Assembly (NCBI GenBank): GCA_029265615.1
Contig: JAJUIB010000005.1
Coordinates: forward strand, 1 to 64,000
DNA length: 64,000 bases
Source of the DNA: Spirochaetota bacterium
GTDB taxonomy: Bacteria > Spirochaetota > Spirochaetia > Treponematales > Rectinemataceae
Direction: 5' to 3'
The position numbers and the translations under genes were made by a program. Of the stretch, positions 34,137 through 42,376 are shown piece by piece. The notes under the pieces were generated by a model. It did not search any database. It was not told the origin of the DNA and saw only the letters and a list, made by a program, of their open reading frames with translations. The first letter of the stretch is position 1, and every line of letters begins with the position of its first letter.

Positions 34137-34793
34137 ATGCTTGCAGGCGACGGACGCGGTGGCGAAAAGTGGCGCCGGCTTATGGAGCGGACGCTACTCG
34201 CTTGTCCCATTTTTACGGTGAACGAGATCGAAAGCGAGTCTCCCTACGGGAAGCACAGTCGTTTTGTCCGTCTTGCGGCGCCCGACTGGGCGGCTGTCGT
34301 ACCCTATCTTCCCGCCTGCGAGGGACGGGCTGAGGAGGCTTTTATCATGGTCAGGCAGTACCGCCACGGTTCGGACGAAGCTTCGCTCGAGTTCCCGGGC
34401 GGCGTTGTCGAACCCGGGGAGGATCCAGCCTGTGCCGCCGCGCGCGAGCTCGAAGAGGAGACGGGTTGGAAGGCGGGACGGCTACGGAGCGCCGGGTGGA
34501 CCTATCCCAATCCCGCCTTCATGGCAAATCGCTTTCATGTCTTCGTCGCCGACCAGCTTGAGCCCAGCGGTCGCCGCGCCCTCGACGAGCATGAGCTCGT
34601 CGATGCCTTCGTTGTGCCGGTCGCCGAGATCAGGCAGCGCATGGGAAGGGGAGAGTGTCGCCATGCGCTCATGGTTGCCGCTCTCTTTCTGGCCGAACGG
34701 CTCCTTGCGCACGACCGAGCTAGGTGTATAGCCACCCCGGACGGGAGCGACGTTGAAGGCGGTTGGGATGAGGCGTCCTTAACGGGGCTTTAG
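34137..34793 (+). CDS. NUDIX hydrolase (ADP-ribose pyrophosphatase-like)
   Basis: 218 residues. The start has GAGGAGGAG before it; an earlier in-frame codon at 34083 lacks one. The NUDIX box is complete: GGVVEPGEDPACAAARELEE followed by ETGW, matching Gx5Ex7REUxEExGU. The preceding 'MVRQYRHGSDEASLEFPGG' is typical of the ADP-ribose/ADP-sugar pyrophosphatase branch. It probably cleaves nucleoside diphosphates linked to another moiety. Its stop overlaps the convergent fumarase stop. Confidence 0.9.
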   Translation: MLAGDGRGGEKWRRLMERTLLACPIFTVNEIESESPYGKHSRFVRLAAPDWAAVVPYLPACEGRAEEAFIMVRQYRHGSDEASLEFPGGVVEPGEDPACAAARELEEETGWKAGRLRSAGWTYPNPAFMANRFHVFVADQLEPSGRRALDEHELVDAFVVPVAEIRQRMGRGECRHALMVAALFLAERLLAHDRARCIATPDGSDVEGGWDEASLTGL

Positions 34794-36433
34794 ACCTCCG
34801 TGGGGCGTTCAAGCGTCGTGTAAAAGTCGCGGCCCTCGCGGCCGATCACCAGGATTGCGGGTAGCTCACGAAGGACGACGCGGCGCACCGCCTCCATGCC
34901 GAGATCGGCATGGTCGATCACCTCGCTTGCGGCGACGTGCTCCCGCGCGGCGAGGGCCGCGGCTCCGCCGATCGCCGCAAGATAGGCGCCGCCCAGGCGG
35001 CCGATTGCGGCGGCTGCGCCAGCCGATCTGCCGCCCTTTGCGATGCTGATAAGTGAGGCGCCTCGCTCCATGAGCGTCTCGATGTAGCTGTCCATCCGCC
35101 CCGCCGTCGTGGGGCCGAAGGATCCGGAGACCGAGCCGGGAGCGGCCTCGGTGGGCCCCGCATAAAAGACGGGGTGGCGCATAAGGTAGTCGGGAAGCGG
35201 CCTACCTGCCGCGATGGCTGCGCGAAATCTCGCGTGGGCGGCGTCGCGCGCCGTGATAACGGTGCCCGAGAGGAGGAGCGGTGTGCCGAGCGGAAGGGCG
35301 GCAAGTTCGCAGGCGAGTTCCGGCATTGGGCGGTCGAGGTCGACGCGCCGCGCCTTTTCAAAAACAGGCACGTTCTGCGGAAGAAAGCGCCCGGGATCCG
35401 CCTCCATGCGCTCGAGAAAAAAGCCATCACGCGTTATGCGCGCCCGCGCGCGGCGGTGTGCGGCGCAGGAGACTCCGAAGGCGAGGGGGAGGCTCGCCGC
35501 ATGGCGGGAAAGGCGAATCGCCCGTGCGTCGAGGGCGAGGCGGGTCCCGCCAAACTGGGCGCCGACGCCCGTCTCCGCGGCGAGGCGGACAAGCCGATCC
35601 TCCCAGCGAGGATCGCGGAGCGGCAGGCCAGGCTCCGTTCCATGGTCGCTAGGAGCTACGGGGAGGCCATCGAGTAGGCCGAGGCCTGCGAGCGCAAGGA
35701 CATGGAGCGCCTCGTCGGGGCCCTCGCCGCCGAGTACCATGCAGAGGCGGTAGGGCGGACAGCCCGAGGCGCCAAGTCCGCGGACCAGTGCGGAAAGGCG
35801 CGCACGTAAGGCTGTTTCGTCGAGAAGGGCGGGGGACTCCATGGAGAGGCTTGTCCGGTTCTGCGAGCCGCCGCCCTTCGCGGCGAAACACAGGCGGTAC
35901 TCGTTCCCTCCTACCGCGCGAAGATCGACCATGGCGGGAAGATTGGTGCCGGTGTTGTGTTCGGCGAGAAAATCCGTGGGTGCAAGCTGCGAGGCGCGGA
36001 GGCGACAAGCGGCGTAGGCATCTCGGGCGCCTTGTGCGAGCGCTTCCTCGTCCCCGCCTGCGGTGACAAGCCCTGCGCCCTTCCAGCCGTAGATGGCCGC
36101 GGTTCCCGTGTCCTGGCAGAGCGGCAGGACGCCCTCCGCCGCGATGACCGCATTGCGTATGAGGCTCGCCGCGACAAAGCGCTCGGCCTCCGATGCGGCG
36201 GGATCCGCGAGTATCGAGGCAAAGCCTGCAAGCTGGCTTTCAGGAAGGCGAAAGGAGATATCTTCGAAAGCAGCGCGTGCGAGGGCTGTGAGGGATGCCT
36301 CTTCGACAAAAAGGAAGATGCCGCGCCCCTCATCGTGTAGCTCGCAAGGCTCGGGATCGGGGAGATCGAGACGGCGATAGGCGCATTCAGGCCCGAAAGC
36401 GAGGTGTCGCTCGAGAGGGATCTGGCGTTTCAT
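34790..36433 (-). CDS. class I (Fe-S) fumarate hydratase, fused alpha and beta domains
   Basis: 547 residues, the FumA/FumB length. The alpha part has the cluster-binding CQDTGT (Cys106) and GVGAQFGGTRLALDARAIRLS followed by FGVSCAAHRRA; a middle Cys lies in GLGASGCPPYR. The C-terminal beta part contains SGSFGPTTAGRMDSY. It interconverts fumarate and malate with an oxygen-sensitive 4Fe-4S cluster, consistent with anaerobic life. It is the third gene of a minus-strand unit, 8 bases after the DUF362 ferredoxin gene. Confidence 0.93.
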   Translation of the reverse strand: MKRQIPLERHLAFGPECAYRRLDLPDPEPCELHDEGRGIFLFVEEASLTALARAAFEDISFRLPESQLAGFASILADPAASEAERFVAASLIRNAVIAAEGVLPLCQDTGTAAIYGWKGAGLVTAGGDEEALAQGARDAYAACRLRASQLAPTDFLAEHNTGTNLPAMVDLRAVGGNEYRLCFAAKGGGSQNRTSLSMESPALLDETALRARLSALVRGLGASGCPPYRLCMVLGGEGPDEALHVLALAGLGLLDGLPVAPSDHGTEPGLPLRDPRWEDRLVRLAAETGVGAQFGGTRLALDARAIRLSRHAASLPLAFGVSCAAHRRARARITRDGFFLERMEADPGRFLPQNVPVFEKARRVDLDRPMPELACELAALPLGTPLLLSGTVITARDAAHARFRAAIAAGRPLPDYLMRHPVFYAGPTEAAPGSVSGSFGPTTAGRMDSYIETLMERGASLISIAKGGRSAGAAAAIGRLGGAYLAAIGGAAALAAREHVAASEVIDHADLGMEAVRRVVLRELPAILVIGREGRDFYTTLERPTEV

Positions 36434-36441
36434 GCTTCATC

Positions 36442-37650
36442 CTAGCGCGAGGGGCGAGGGCCGGGAAAGGGCCCGCGCACGAGCTCGATCGCGTCTTCGG
36501 GACAGATCTCATGGCAACAGTAGCAGCGGATGCATTTGGGGTAGTCGATTTCTACGCGACCCGATCCTCCTTCCCGTGGCGGGACGAGACTGAGCGCCTT
36601 CGCAGGACATATGCGCACACAGCCCGAGCAGCGGAGGCACTTTCCGTGATCAAAGCGCGGCCGGGGCACGGTGCAGTCGCGAACAAGACGGTGGAGCCAG
36701 GCGGGCATGCGCGCGTGGAAAAAGTCATTCTCTTTAAGGATCGGCACAAGTGCGAAGGACGCAGGTCGCGCTTCGTCGAGCGCAAGGCCGCGCACTTCGA
36801 TCGCGTCCGCCCTGCCAATCCAGGCGGGGCTCTGGCGGTCTTTGGCGCTTCGGCCTTCGCGCGCCGCTTCGCTTTCTGCCATGCGCTTGAGGAGCTCGGC
36901 AAGATAGGGAATGGTGGCGGGATCATAGCCGATGAGATCTGCCGCAGTCCAGTCGAGTGCGAGCGGGTCGCGCGATGCCATGATAAGGCCGAGTTCCCGT
37001 GGCTTGCCGTTGTTGGGCCCCGGTCCCTCCATCGCGACCACGGCGTCCATGAGGGAAAAGTCGGGAAGAGCCGCGAGCGCAAGATCGGCGAGCATTGCGG
37101 CAAAGGCACCACGTTCGGGGAAACGAAGGTGAAAGGCGCTTTTTTGAAGCCCTGGCACGAGACCGAAGAGGTTTTTCACCGCGCCTGTGAAGTACATGAG
37201 CTGGTGGGTTTTGAGCTTGGGGAGGTCGACGAGAAGGTCGGCTTCGGCGAGCGGGCGGGCGAGGCGGAAGCGGCGCGCCATCTTTCCCGTAGGCAGTTCG
37301 AACTCGGCTTCTGCGGAAAAATCCGCCCATTCGCCCCCCGCGGCGATGGCGGCGTCCATCGCGCCCGTTTTGCGCCCGACAAAGTCCTGGGGCTGCCAGC
37401 CGGGTGAGTCGCCGACAAGAACGCGCGTCGCTCCCGCCGCCTTGAGCCACCGCACCATGGCGGCGATCAGGGCGGGGTGGACGGTGACCGCCCGCTCATG
37501 GCCATTTGCGTTGAGGAGATTGGGCTTTAAAAGAACGATGGCGCCGCGCGGATCAAAGCCGCCTGCAAGTTCGATTGCGGCGGCGATCGAGCGGTCAAGG
37601 TCTTCGGAATCGTAGGATGTACAGCGGACGAGGGAAACCGGTGACTTCAT
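36442..37650 (-). CDS. DUF362 protein with C-terminal 2x[4Fe-4S] ferredoxin domain
   Basis: 402 residues from MKSPVSLVRCTSYDSEDL (AAAGGACAAGCC upstream; longer in-frame sequence belongs to another frame of the PEGA gene). The DUF362 core is visible in 'GAIVLLKPNLLNANGHERAVTVHP', 'VLVGDSPGW', 'LPKLKTHQLMYFTGAVKNLFGLVPG' and 'DAVVAMEGPGPNNGKPRELGLIMAS'. The C-terminus has CLRCSGCVRICP and CIRCYCCHEICP. DUF362 ferredoxins are common in anaerobes, with function unsettled. Its position between a PEGA protein and an Fe-S fumarase hints at cluster or electron handling (inference). Confidence 0.88.
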   Translation of the reverse strand: MKSPVSLVRCTSYDSEDLDRSIAAAIELAGGFDPRGAIVLLKPNLLNANGHERAVTVHPALIAAMVRWLKAAGATRVLVGDSPGWQPQDFVGRKTGAMDAAIAAGGEWADFSAEAEFELPTGKMARRFRLARPLAEADLLVDLPKLKTHQLMYFTGAVKNLFGLVPGLQKSAFHLRFPERGAFAAMLADLALAALPDFSLMDAVVAMEGPGPNNGKPRELGLIMASRDPLALDWTAADLIGYDPATIPYLAELLKRMAESEAAREGRSAKDRQSPAWIGRADAIEVRGLALDEARPASFALVPILKENDFFHARMPAWLHRLVRDCTVPRPRFDHGKCLRCSGCVRICPAKALSLVPPREGGSGRVEIDYPKCIRCYCCHEICPEDAIELVRGPFPGPRPSR

Positions 37651-37661
37651 GGCTTGTCCTT

Positions 37662-39275
37662 TCACATGATAAAGCCGAGCCCGAGGCCGACAGTGATGCG
37701 GGGCGCCATCGCGGGAGCAAGAGCGCCATAGATGCCGCCTGAGAGCACAAAGGGCGAAGCACCGATGATGTACCTGCCTTCGAGTGCGATGCGGGCGGGC
37801 CAGGCTAGGTCGAAGATGCCGCGCGTAAGACCGCCCCAGGCACACTCAGCGGAAAGCCCCGTGCGGAAGCGGGGGCCGGAAAGCCATGCGCCTGCGCGGA
37901 TGAACGACCGAAGGGCGGCCTCCTCGTGCGCGAATTCGCAAGCGACGCCCGGTGCGATCCCGAGACTTGCGCAACCAGCGCGAATGGCCAGGGGGAGGGC
38001 CGCTTCAAGCGAAGCGCAGTCAGCGGCCGCGGCTACCGGGGCACGGGGCGAGGAGGGCGCATAGCCGCCCCGCATGAACAGCGCTAGGGAAATAGGCCGC
38101 CACTCTTCCGCAAGGCGCCAGAACAGGGAGGCTGCAAGGCTTCCGCTCGATTCTGCTGTTTCGGAAGTCTCGACCGCCGATGAAAGGCCTATGCCGAGAC
38201 GGCCGAGGGATGCGCCGAAATGTACGGCCAGTGCGGGTGGAACATCGAGCGATGTCGCATATGCGCTCAGGTCGAGCGACAGGGTACCGCGGGGAACGGG
38301 CTGCGGATCAGGGAAGTACGCAAGCCCCGGCGATGCCGCCGCCATGCCGAAGGGTTCGACGATGAGACTCGAGTCGATGCGAATCGCTTGTTCGCGGACA
38401 AGCGCGGTTCCGCCCTCCGCTCCCGCGGCGAAGGCCTCAAGCCGCGCGCGATAGACGCCATCGGGTAGCGGTGCACCACTTCCATCACGGCCGTTCCAGG
38501 AAAATGAGTGGTTCCAGGTTTCGAACGAGGGGAAGTCCTGCCTGGCGAGCCGTTCCCCCTTCTGCGAATAGAGTTCGATGGCGCCATGGCCGTAGCTTGT
38601 CACCTCAAAGGAGAGGACGGTTTCGCCGAGCGGGCCTGCGTTGCGCGGATTGAAGGCAGGCTTCGAAACGCGCAGGTCGGAAAGTTCGAAGGGAGCGAGG
38701 TCGAGCCGCGCATCGAGGAAGACCGTTCCCCGGTCGGGTATGTCAACCGCATAGACCCGTTCGACATAGCCGAATCTCCGTATCCGTATCCGGTGCAGCC
38801 CTGTTGCAAGTTCGATGCTGCCTTGGCGCTGGGGGCGGCCATCGATGAAGATGTCCGCATCGGCCGGTTCGGCGTGGATGGCGAGGAATCCGGTCCGGCG
38901 CGTCAGGGTGAAGGTGAGAACATAGCGTGTTTTTTCCGCAAAGACGATGAGTATCTCCGCAGGATAGTAGCCGGACGCACGCACGCCGACCACATAGGTC
39001 CCTGGCGGAACCGCTGTATCGACGTAGGGGGTCCTTCCCATGTACGCCCGGTAGAAATAGACCTCGGCGCCTGCATATCCGCCTTTGAGCTCTTCGCCAG
39101 TGTCTTCGGCAAAGGCGCGCACCGATACGGACGCAAACCCGGCTGTATCCGTCGCCTCGGTCGTGACGAGGGGGGTAGGAGAACTCCCCGACTCTGCGCC
39201 CGTAGCGAAGACCGAGAGAGGAAGGAGCAGGGCGGCGATAAAGCCCACAAGCGGGGCGCGCACAGCAACATACAT
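37662..39275 (-). CDS. exported PEGA-domain protein
   Basis: 537 residues with a signal peptide (MYVAVRAPLVGFIAALLLPLSVFA). A PEGA-like repeat pair (about 75-185: 'YVDTAVPPGTYVVGVRASGYY'; 'GFLAIHAEPADADIFIDGRPQ') is followed by a FlgD-like Ig region (NHSFSWNGRDGSGAPLPDGVYRARL) and a C-terminal ~200 residues rich in alternating small/hydrophobic residues that could be an outer-membrane beta-barrel. The chain ends in ...LGFIM. A promoter 6 nt before the ATG and no Shine-Dalgarno suggest a leaderless transcript. First gene of the unit with the DUF362 protein and fumarase. Confidence 0.8.
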   Translation of the reverse strand: MYVAVRAPLVGFIAALLLPLSVFATGAESGSSPTPLVTTEATDTAGFASVSVRAFAEDTGEELKGGYAGAEVYFYRAYMGRTPYVDTAVPPGTYVVGVRASGYYPAEILIVFAEKTRYVLTFTLTRRTGFLAIHAEPADADIFIDGRPQRQGSIELATGLHRIRIRRFGYVERVYAVDIPDRGTVFLDARLDLAPFELSDLRVSKPAFNPRNAGPLGETVLSFEVTSYGHGAIELYSQKGERLARQDFPSFETWNHSFSWNGRDGSGAPLPDGVYRARLEAFAAGAEGGTALVREQAIRIDSSLIVEPFGMAAASPGLAYFPDPQPVPRGTLSLDLSAYATSLDVPPALAVHFGASLGRLGIGLSSAVETSETAESSGSLAASLFWRLAEEWRPISLALFMRGGYAPSSPRAPVAAAADCASLEAALPLAIRAGCASLGIAPGVACEFAHEEAALRSFIRAGAWLSGPRFRTGLSAECAWGGLTRGIFDLAWPARIALEGRYIIGASPFVLSGGIYGALAPAMAPRITVGLGLGFIM

Positions 39276-39281
39276 GGCCTA

Positions 39282-39310
39282 ACCATACCTCGCGGTCCTT
39301 TCGAGGGCAA
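39282..39310 (-). promoter_or_regulatory. promoter with -10 six bases from the start codon (PEGA gene)
   Basis: TTGCCC (39310-39305), 17-nt spacer, TATGGT (39287-39282), then TAGGCC and the ATG at 39275. With normal spacing, transcription would begin on the start codon itself. Confidence 0.55.
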
Positions 39311-39315
39311 CCGCC

Positions 39316-39345
39316 TTGCGCCGTGCTGTGCGCAGAGAGTACAGT
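39316..39345 (+). promoter_or_regulatory. promoter of the MinD/FlhG-like gene
   Basis: TTGCGC (39316-39321), 18-nt spacer, TACAGT (39340-39345), back-to-back with the PEGA promoter. Confidence 0.5.
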
Positions 39346-39373
39346 CGATCTCAAACGAGGCTAAGGAGGCAGC

Positions 39374-40330
39374 ATGCAAAGGCTTGTGCCCGTCGCGTCC
39401 GGCAAGGGCGGCGTCGGAAAGAGTGTCCTCACGGCAAATCTCGGCATAGCCCTTGCGCAGCTCGGAAAGACTGTCGTTCTCGTCGACCTTGACCTTGGCG
39501 CTTCGAATCTCCACACCTGCCTGGGGATTAAAAACCGCCATGCGGGCCTTGGCGCCTACGTCTGGAAAGCGGAAAGGACCCTTTCGGCCCTCCTCGTGGA
39601 GTCGGGGAGGGAACGCCTCTGGTTCATTCCCGGTGACAACCTGCTCCCGGGCACCGCCAATCTCGAATGGAACACGAAGAGGCGCCTCATCAAGGAGCTC
39701 GCCGCCCTTCCTGCTGACTATGTGCTCCTCGACCTCGGAGCGGGTTCTTCGTACAACGTCGTCGACTTTTTTCTCGCATCCCCCGCGGGGCTCCTCGTCC
39801 TTTGCCCCGAAATCACCTCGGTGCTCAACGCATATTCGCTTTTGAAAACCTCGGCCTTCCGCCTTCTCCTGCGCGCCTTTCCCGAGGGGAGCGAGGAACG
39901 CGCCCGCGTGCTTGCATTTTCGGGCGAAAAAACGGAAGGATCGGGGCAGAGCTTTCTCGATTTTGCGCGCGAGCTTGCCGCGCGGGAGCCGGAGCGAGGC
40001 GGTCAGGCCCTCGCCGCGCTTACGCGGCTTTCTCCCAGCATGGTGCTTAATCGCGCGCGACGTTCCGAGGATGCAGAACTTGGCTATCGCCTTCGCGACA
40101 TCAGCCGCAAGAACCTTGGATTTGAGCCGGCCTTTTCGGCCTTTCTTCTCGAAGACGAAGGCGTGCAGCGCAGTGTCGCCCTGCGCCGTCCGCTTATCGA
40201 GTTTGATCCTGATTCGCCCTTTGCGCGGGGGGTGCGTGCCTTTGCGACACGGCTTGTCGCCGAAACCGAGCGTCCTTTGGACGAGCGTCCTTCAGACGAG
40301 CGTCCTTCAGGCACAGCACAAGCTTCGTAA
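39374..40330 (+). CDS. MinD/ParA-superfamily ATPase (FlhG/MRP-like)
   Basis: 318 residues. The deviant Walker A KGGVGKSVLTANLGIALAQLG (about 11-31) is followed by VVLVDLDLGASNLHTCLGI and YVLLDLGAGSSYNVVDFFL. AAGGAGG precedes the ATG. 'GLGAYVWKAERTLSALL' resembles FlhG/YlxH-type ATPases that position flagella or other surface structures. A membrane-targeting amphipathic helix at the C-terminus is not evident; instead the chain ends RPLDERPSDERPSG, coded by three 15-bp repeats. No flagellar gene is adjacent, so the role is unproven. Confidence 0.82.
   Translation: MQRLVPVASGKGGVGKSVLTANLGIALAQLGKTVVLVDLDLGASNLHTCLGIKNRHAGLGAYVWKAERTLSALLVESGRERLWFIPGDNLLPGTANLEWNTKRRLIKELAALPADYVLLDLGAGSSYNVVDFFLASPAGLLVLCPEITSVLNAYSLLKTSAFRLLLRAFPEGSEERARVLAFSGEKTEGSGQSFLDFARELAAREPERGGQALAALTRLSPSMVLNRARRSEDAELGYRLRDISRKNLGFEPAFSAFLLEDEGVQRSVALRRPLIEFDPDSPFARGVRAFATRLVAETERPLDERPSDERPSGTAQAS
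40268..40312 (+). repeat. three in-frame 15-bp tandem repeats in the MinD-like gene
   Basis: Units GAGCGTCCTTTGGAC, GAGCGTCCTTCAGAC and GAGCGTCCTTCAGGC, coding ERPLD/ERPSD/ERPSG near the C-terminus. Consecutive units create small GGACGAGCGTCC inverted repeats. Confidence 0.9.
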
Positions 40331-40337
40331 CACGCAC

Positions 40338-40979
40338 CTAAAGCGCCAAGAGCGCGAAAAAGTGGCAAACACAGGCGCTGAGCGTGAATGCATGCCAGAT
40401 CGCATGGTGGTAGGGCATCGCATCACGCGCGCGAAATACCAAGCCCGTTGCAAAGACCAGTCCCGCAAGTGCCACCCATCCAAAAACAAGCTCTCCGAGC
40501 AAGCTTCGGAACGGCTCGAGGAGGGGCAGGATAAGCGTTATGCCTAGGTAGTAGGCGGCAAGAACGAGGTCTTTTGCCCGTCCTATGTAGATGAGCGCGA
40601 CGACAAAGTCAAAAATCGCAAGTCCCCAGATGATGCCGAAAAGCGTCCAGCCGAGTGCTCCGCGAAAAACCGAAAAGCACAGGGGGGTCCATGAGCCGGC
40701 GATGAGGAAGAAGTTCCCCGCCTCGTCGAGGGCGGAAAAGACCCGTCGTGCGCGAGGGGCATCGAGAAAATGGTAGAGGCTTGAGATGACAAAGTAGTAG
40801 AGGACGCTTGCGCCGTAGAGCGAAAAGCCGACGACGAGGCCTGTCGCGCCGCGCACGGCTGCGCGTATGACGAGGATGGGAATGCCTGCGGCCGCCAGCG
40901 AGGCGCCGACGATATGGACTACCGCAGCGGCGACATCGCCCATGGCCCTCGCCCCCTGGCGGTGATTTGATTCATGCAT
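40338..40979 (-). CDS. hemolysin III / PAQR-family membrane protein
   Basis: 213 residues with seven membrane helices. Family marks: 'SSLYHFLDAPRARRVFSALDEAGNFFLIAGSWTPLCF' (the H and D residues are the metal-site positions of PAQR proteins) and 'YHHAIWHAF' near the C-terminus. Despite the name, a membrane hydrolase or homeostasis role is more likely than lysis. Start uncertain: ATG 40979 fits the usual N-terminal length, while ATG 40943 has a better AGGGGGCGAGGG ribosome site. Converges on the MinD-like gene with 7 bases between stops. Confidence 0.85.
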   Translation of the reverse strand: MHESNHRQGARAMGDVAAAVVHIVGASLAAAGIPILVIRAAVRGATGLVVGFSLYGASVLYYFVISSLYHFLDAPRARRVFSALDEAGNFFLIAGSWTPLCFSVFRGALGWTLFGIIWGLAIFDFVVALIYIGRAKDLVLAAYYLGITLILPLLEPFRSLLGELVFGWVALAGLVFATGLVFRARDAMPYHHAIWHAFTLSACVCHFFALLAL

Positions 40980-41032
40980 AGTCACATAAGTAGAGCCTCT
41001 TGTCGGTGCCCTGTCCAGCCCCCCTTCTCCGC

Positions 41033-41062
41033 TTGCCCAGGGCCGCTCCTTCACGCTACTGT
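41033..41062 (+). promoter_or_regulatory. promoter with -10 six bases from a GTG start (NagZ-like gene)
   Basis: TTGCCC (41033-41038), 18-nt spacer, TACTGT (41057-41062), then CCCTTC and GTG at 41069. Confidence 0.5.
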
Positions 41063-41068
41063 CCCTTC

Positions 41069-42361
41069 GTGCGCCTCGGTCGTTTGGTTTATCACGTTTG
41101 TGCGGTGACGCTGTGCTTTCTCGTGCTCGCCTCGGGCTGTGGCATCGCGGGTGGGGAGACGCTCGCTGCACGCGATGCCTCCGGCGAGCGCCGTGCCCTG
41201 CCGCGCTCCGCGGACCAGCTGCGTCTGCAAGCCCTTACACGCCTGCGCGGGCTTTCAACGGAGCAAAAGGCCGCGCAGGTGCTCCTCATCGGTGTCGATG
41301 GCTGCGGCGTCCCGAGCGAGGAGAGTCTTGCAACAGTGGGTAGTCTCTGTCCCGGCGGTGTTGTGCTTTTTGGCTTCAATATCGGGGGTGAAGCGGCCTC
41401 GCTCGGCCCCTTTGTGGCTGCACTCCAGGACGCCGCCGCAGGCTCGGTGGCGGCTTTGCCACTCATCGTCGCCCTCGACCACGAGGGAGGGGCCGTTTTC
41501 CGCTTCAAGGGCGGCATGACGCGCTTACCGCCTCCTTCCGAGGTCGGCCTTCGGGGCGCCCCCTATGCCCGGCTTCTTGGCGAGCGTGCTGGGCTTGAAC
41601 TCCGGGCGCTCGGCGTCAACCTTGCGCTCGCTCCCGTTGTCGAACTCCTCACCGCGGACAACCGCGCGCTTCTCGAGCAGCGTAGCTATGGACGAAATCC
41701 GGAAATCGTGGATGCCGTGGCGGGCGCGTTCATCGAGGGACTTCAGTCCGCAGGCGTTGCCGCGACCGCGAAGCACTTTCCGGGCAACGCCGGTGTCGAT
41801 CCTCACCGCGGCTTGCCGCGTCTTGACGCGCAACGCGATGAGCTTGCGCGGTCCTATTACCCGCGTTTTGCCGCGGCGATCGGGCATGGTGTGGGCGCGG
41901 TGCTCCTTTCCCACGTCCTGGTGCCTGCGGTTGACCCCGAGCGCCCGGCCACGCTTTCGCACGCGCTCGTGACGGAGGAGCTCGAGGAGCGGCTCGGCTT
42001 CGAGGGGCTTGTCATCACCGACGACCTCTACATGGGTGCACTTTCAGGGACGCGGCGTCCCGAACGTTCCGCGGTCGAGGCGCTCGCCGCAGGCGCCGAC
42101 CTCCTCATGCTGAGTTCAGGCGCTTCGGCGCTCCGTGTGCGCGACGCCATCGTCCGCGCAGTGGAGACAGGCGCCCTCCCCCCGGGGCGCCTCGATGATG
42201 CGGCCGGACGGGTCATCGCGCTCAAGCTTCGCTTCGCGATGGCCGAAGGCTTCGACGGACGCCTCCGCGCGGAGCGCCTTGCCGCGCTTCCCTCCATTGT
42301 CGAGGAAAGCCGCGTACGGATTGAACAGGCAACGCGGAAATTCATATCGCACCGACCTTGA
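41069..42361 (+). CDS. GH3 beta-N-acetylhexosaminidase (NagZ-like), probable lipoprotein
   Basis: 430 residues if read from the GTG at 41069, chosen because the -10 box lies 6 bases away and a signal peptide ending LVLASGC starts there; an open frame reaches TTG 41000. GH3 motifs: VALDHEGGAVFRFKGGMTRLP, NLALAPVVELLTA, KHFPGNAGVDPHRGLP and the nucleophile region VITDDLYMGAL. The general-acid loop is shortened relative to KHFPGHGDTxxDSH, but an Asp and His (D-P-H) remain. It would remove GlcNAc from peptidoglycan fragments at the cell surface. The VWA gene follows after 15 bases. Confidence 0.83.
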   Translation: MRLGRLVYHVCAVTLCFLVLASGCGIAGGETLAARDASGERRALPRSADQLRLQALTRLRGLSTEQKAAQVLLIGVDGCGVPSEESLATVGSLCPGGVVLFGFNIGGEAASLGPFVAALQDAAAGSVAALPLIVALDHEGGAVFRFKGGMTRLPPPSEVGLRGAPYARLLGERAGLELRALGVNLALAPVVELLTADNRALLEQRSYGRNPEIVDAVAGAFIEGLQSAGVAATAKHFPGNAGVDPHRGLPRLDAQRDELARSYYPRFAAAIGHGVGAVLLSHVLVPAVDPERPATLSHALVTEELEERLGFEGLVITDDLYMGALSGTRRPERSAVEALAAGADLLMLSSGASALRVRDAIVRAVETGALPPGRLDDAAGRVIALKLRFAMAEGFDGRLRAERLAALPSIVEESRVRIEQATRKFISHRP

Positions 42362-42376
42362 GCCGATGATGAAAGG

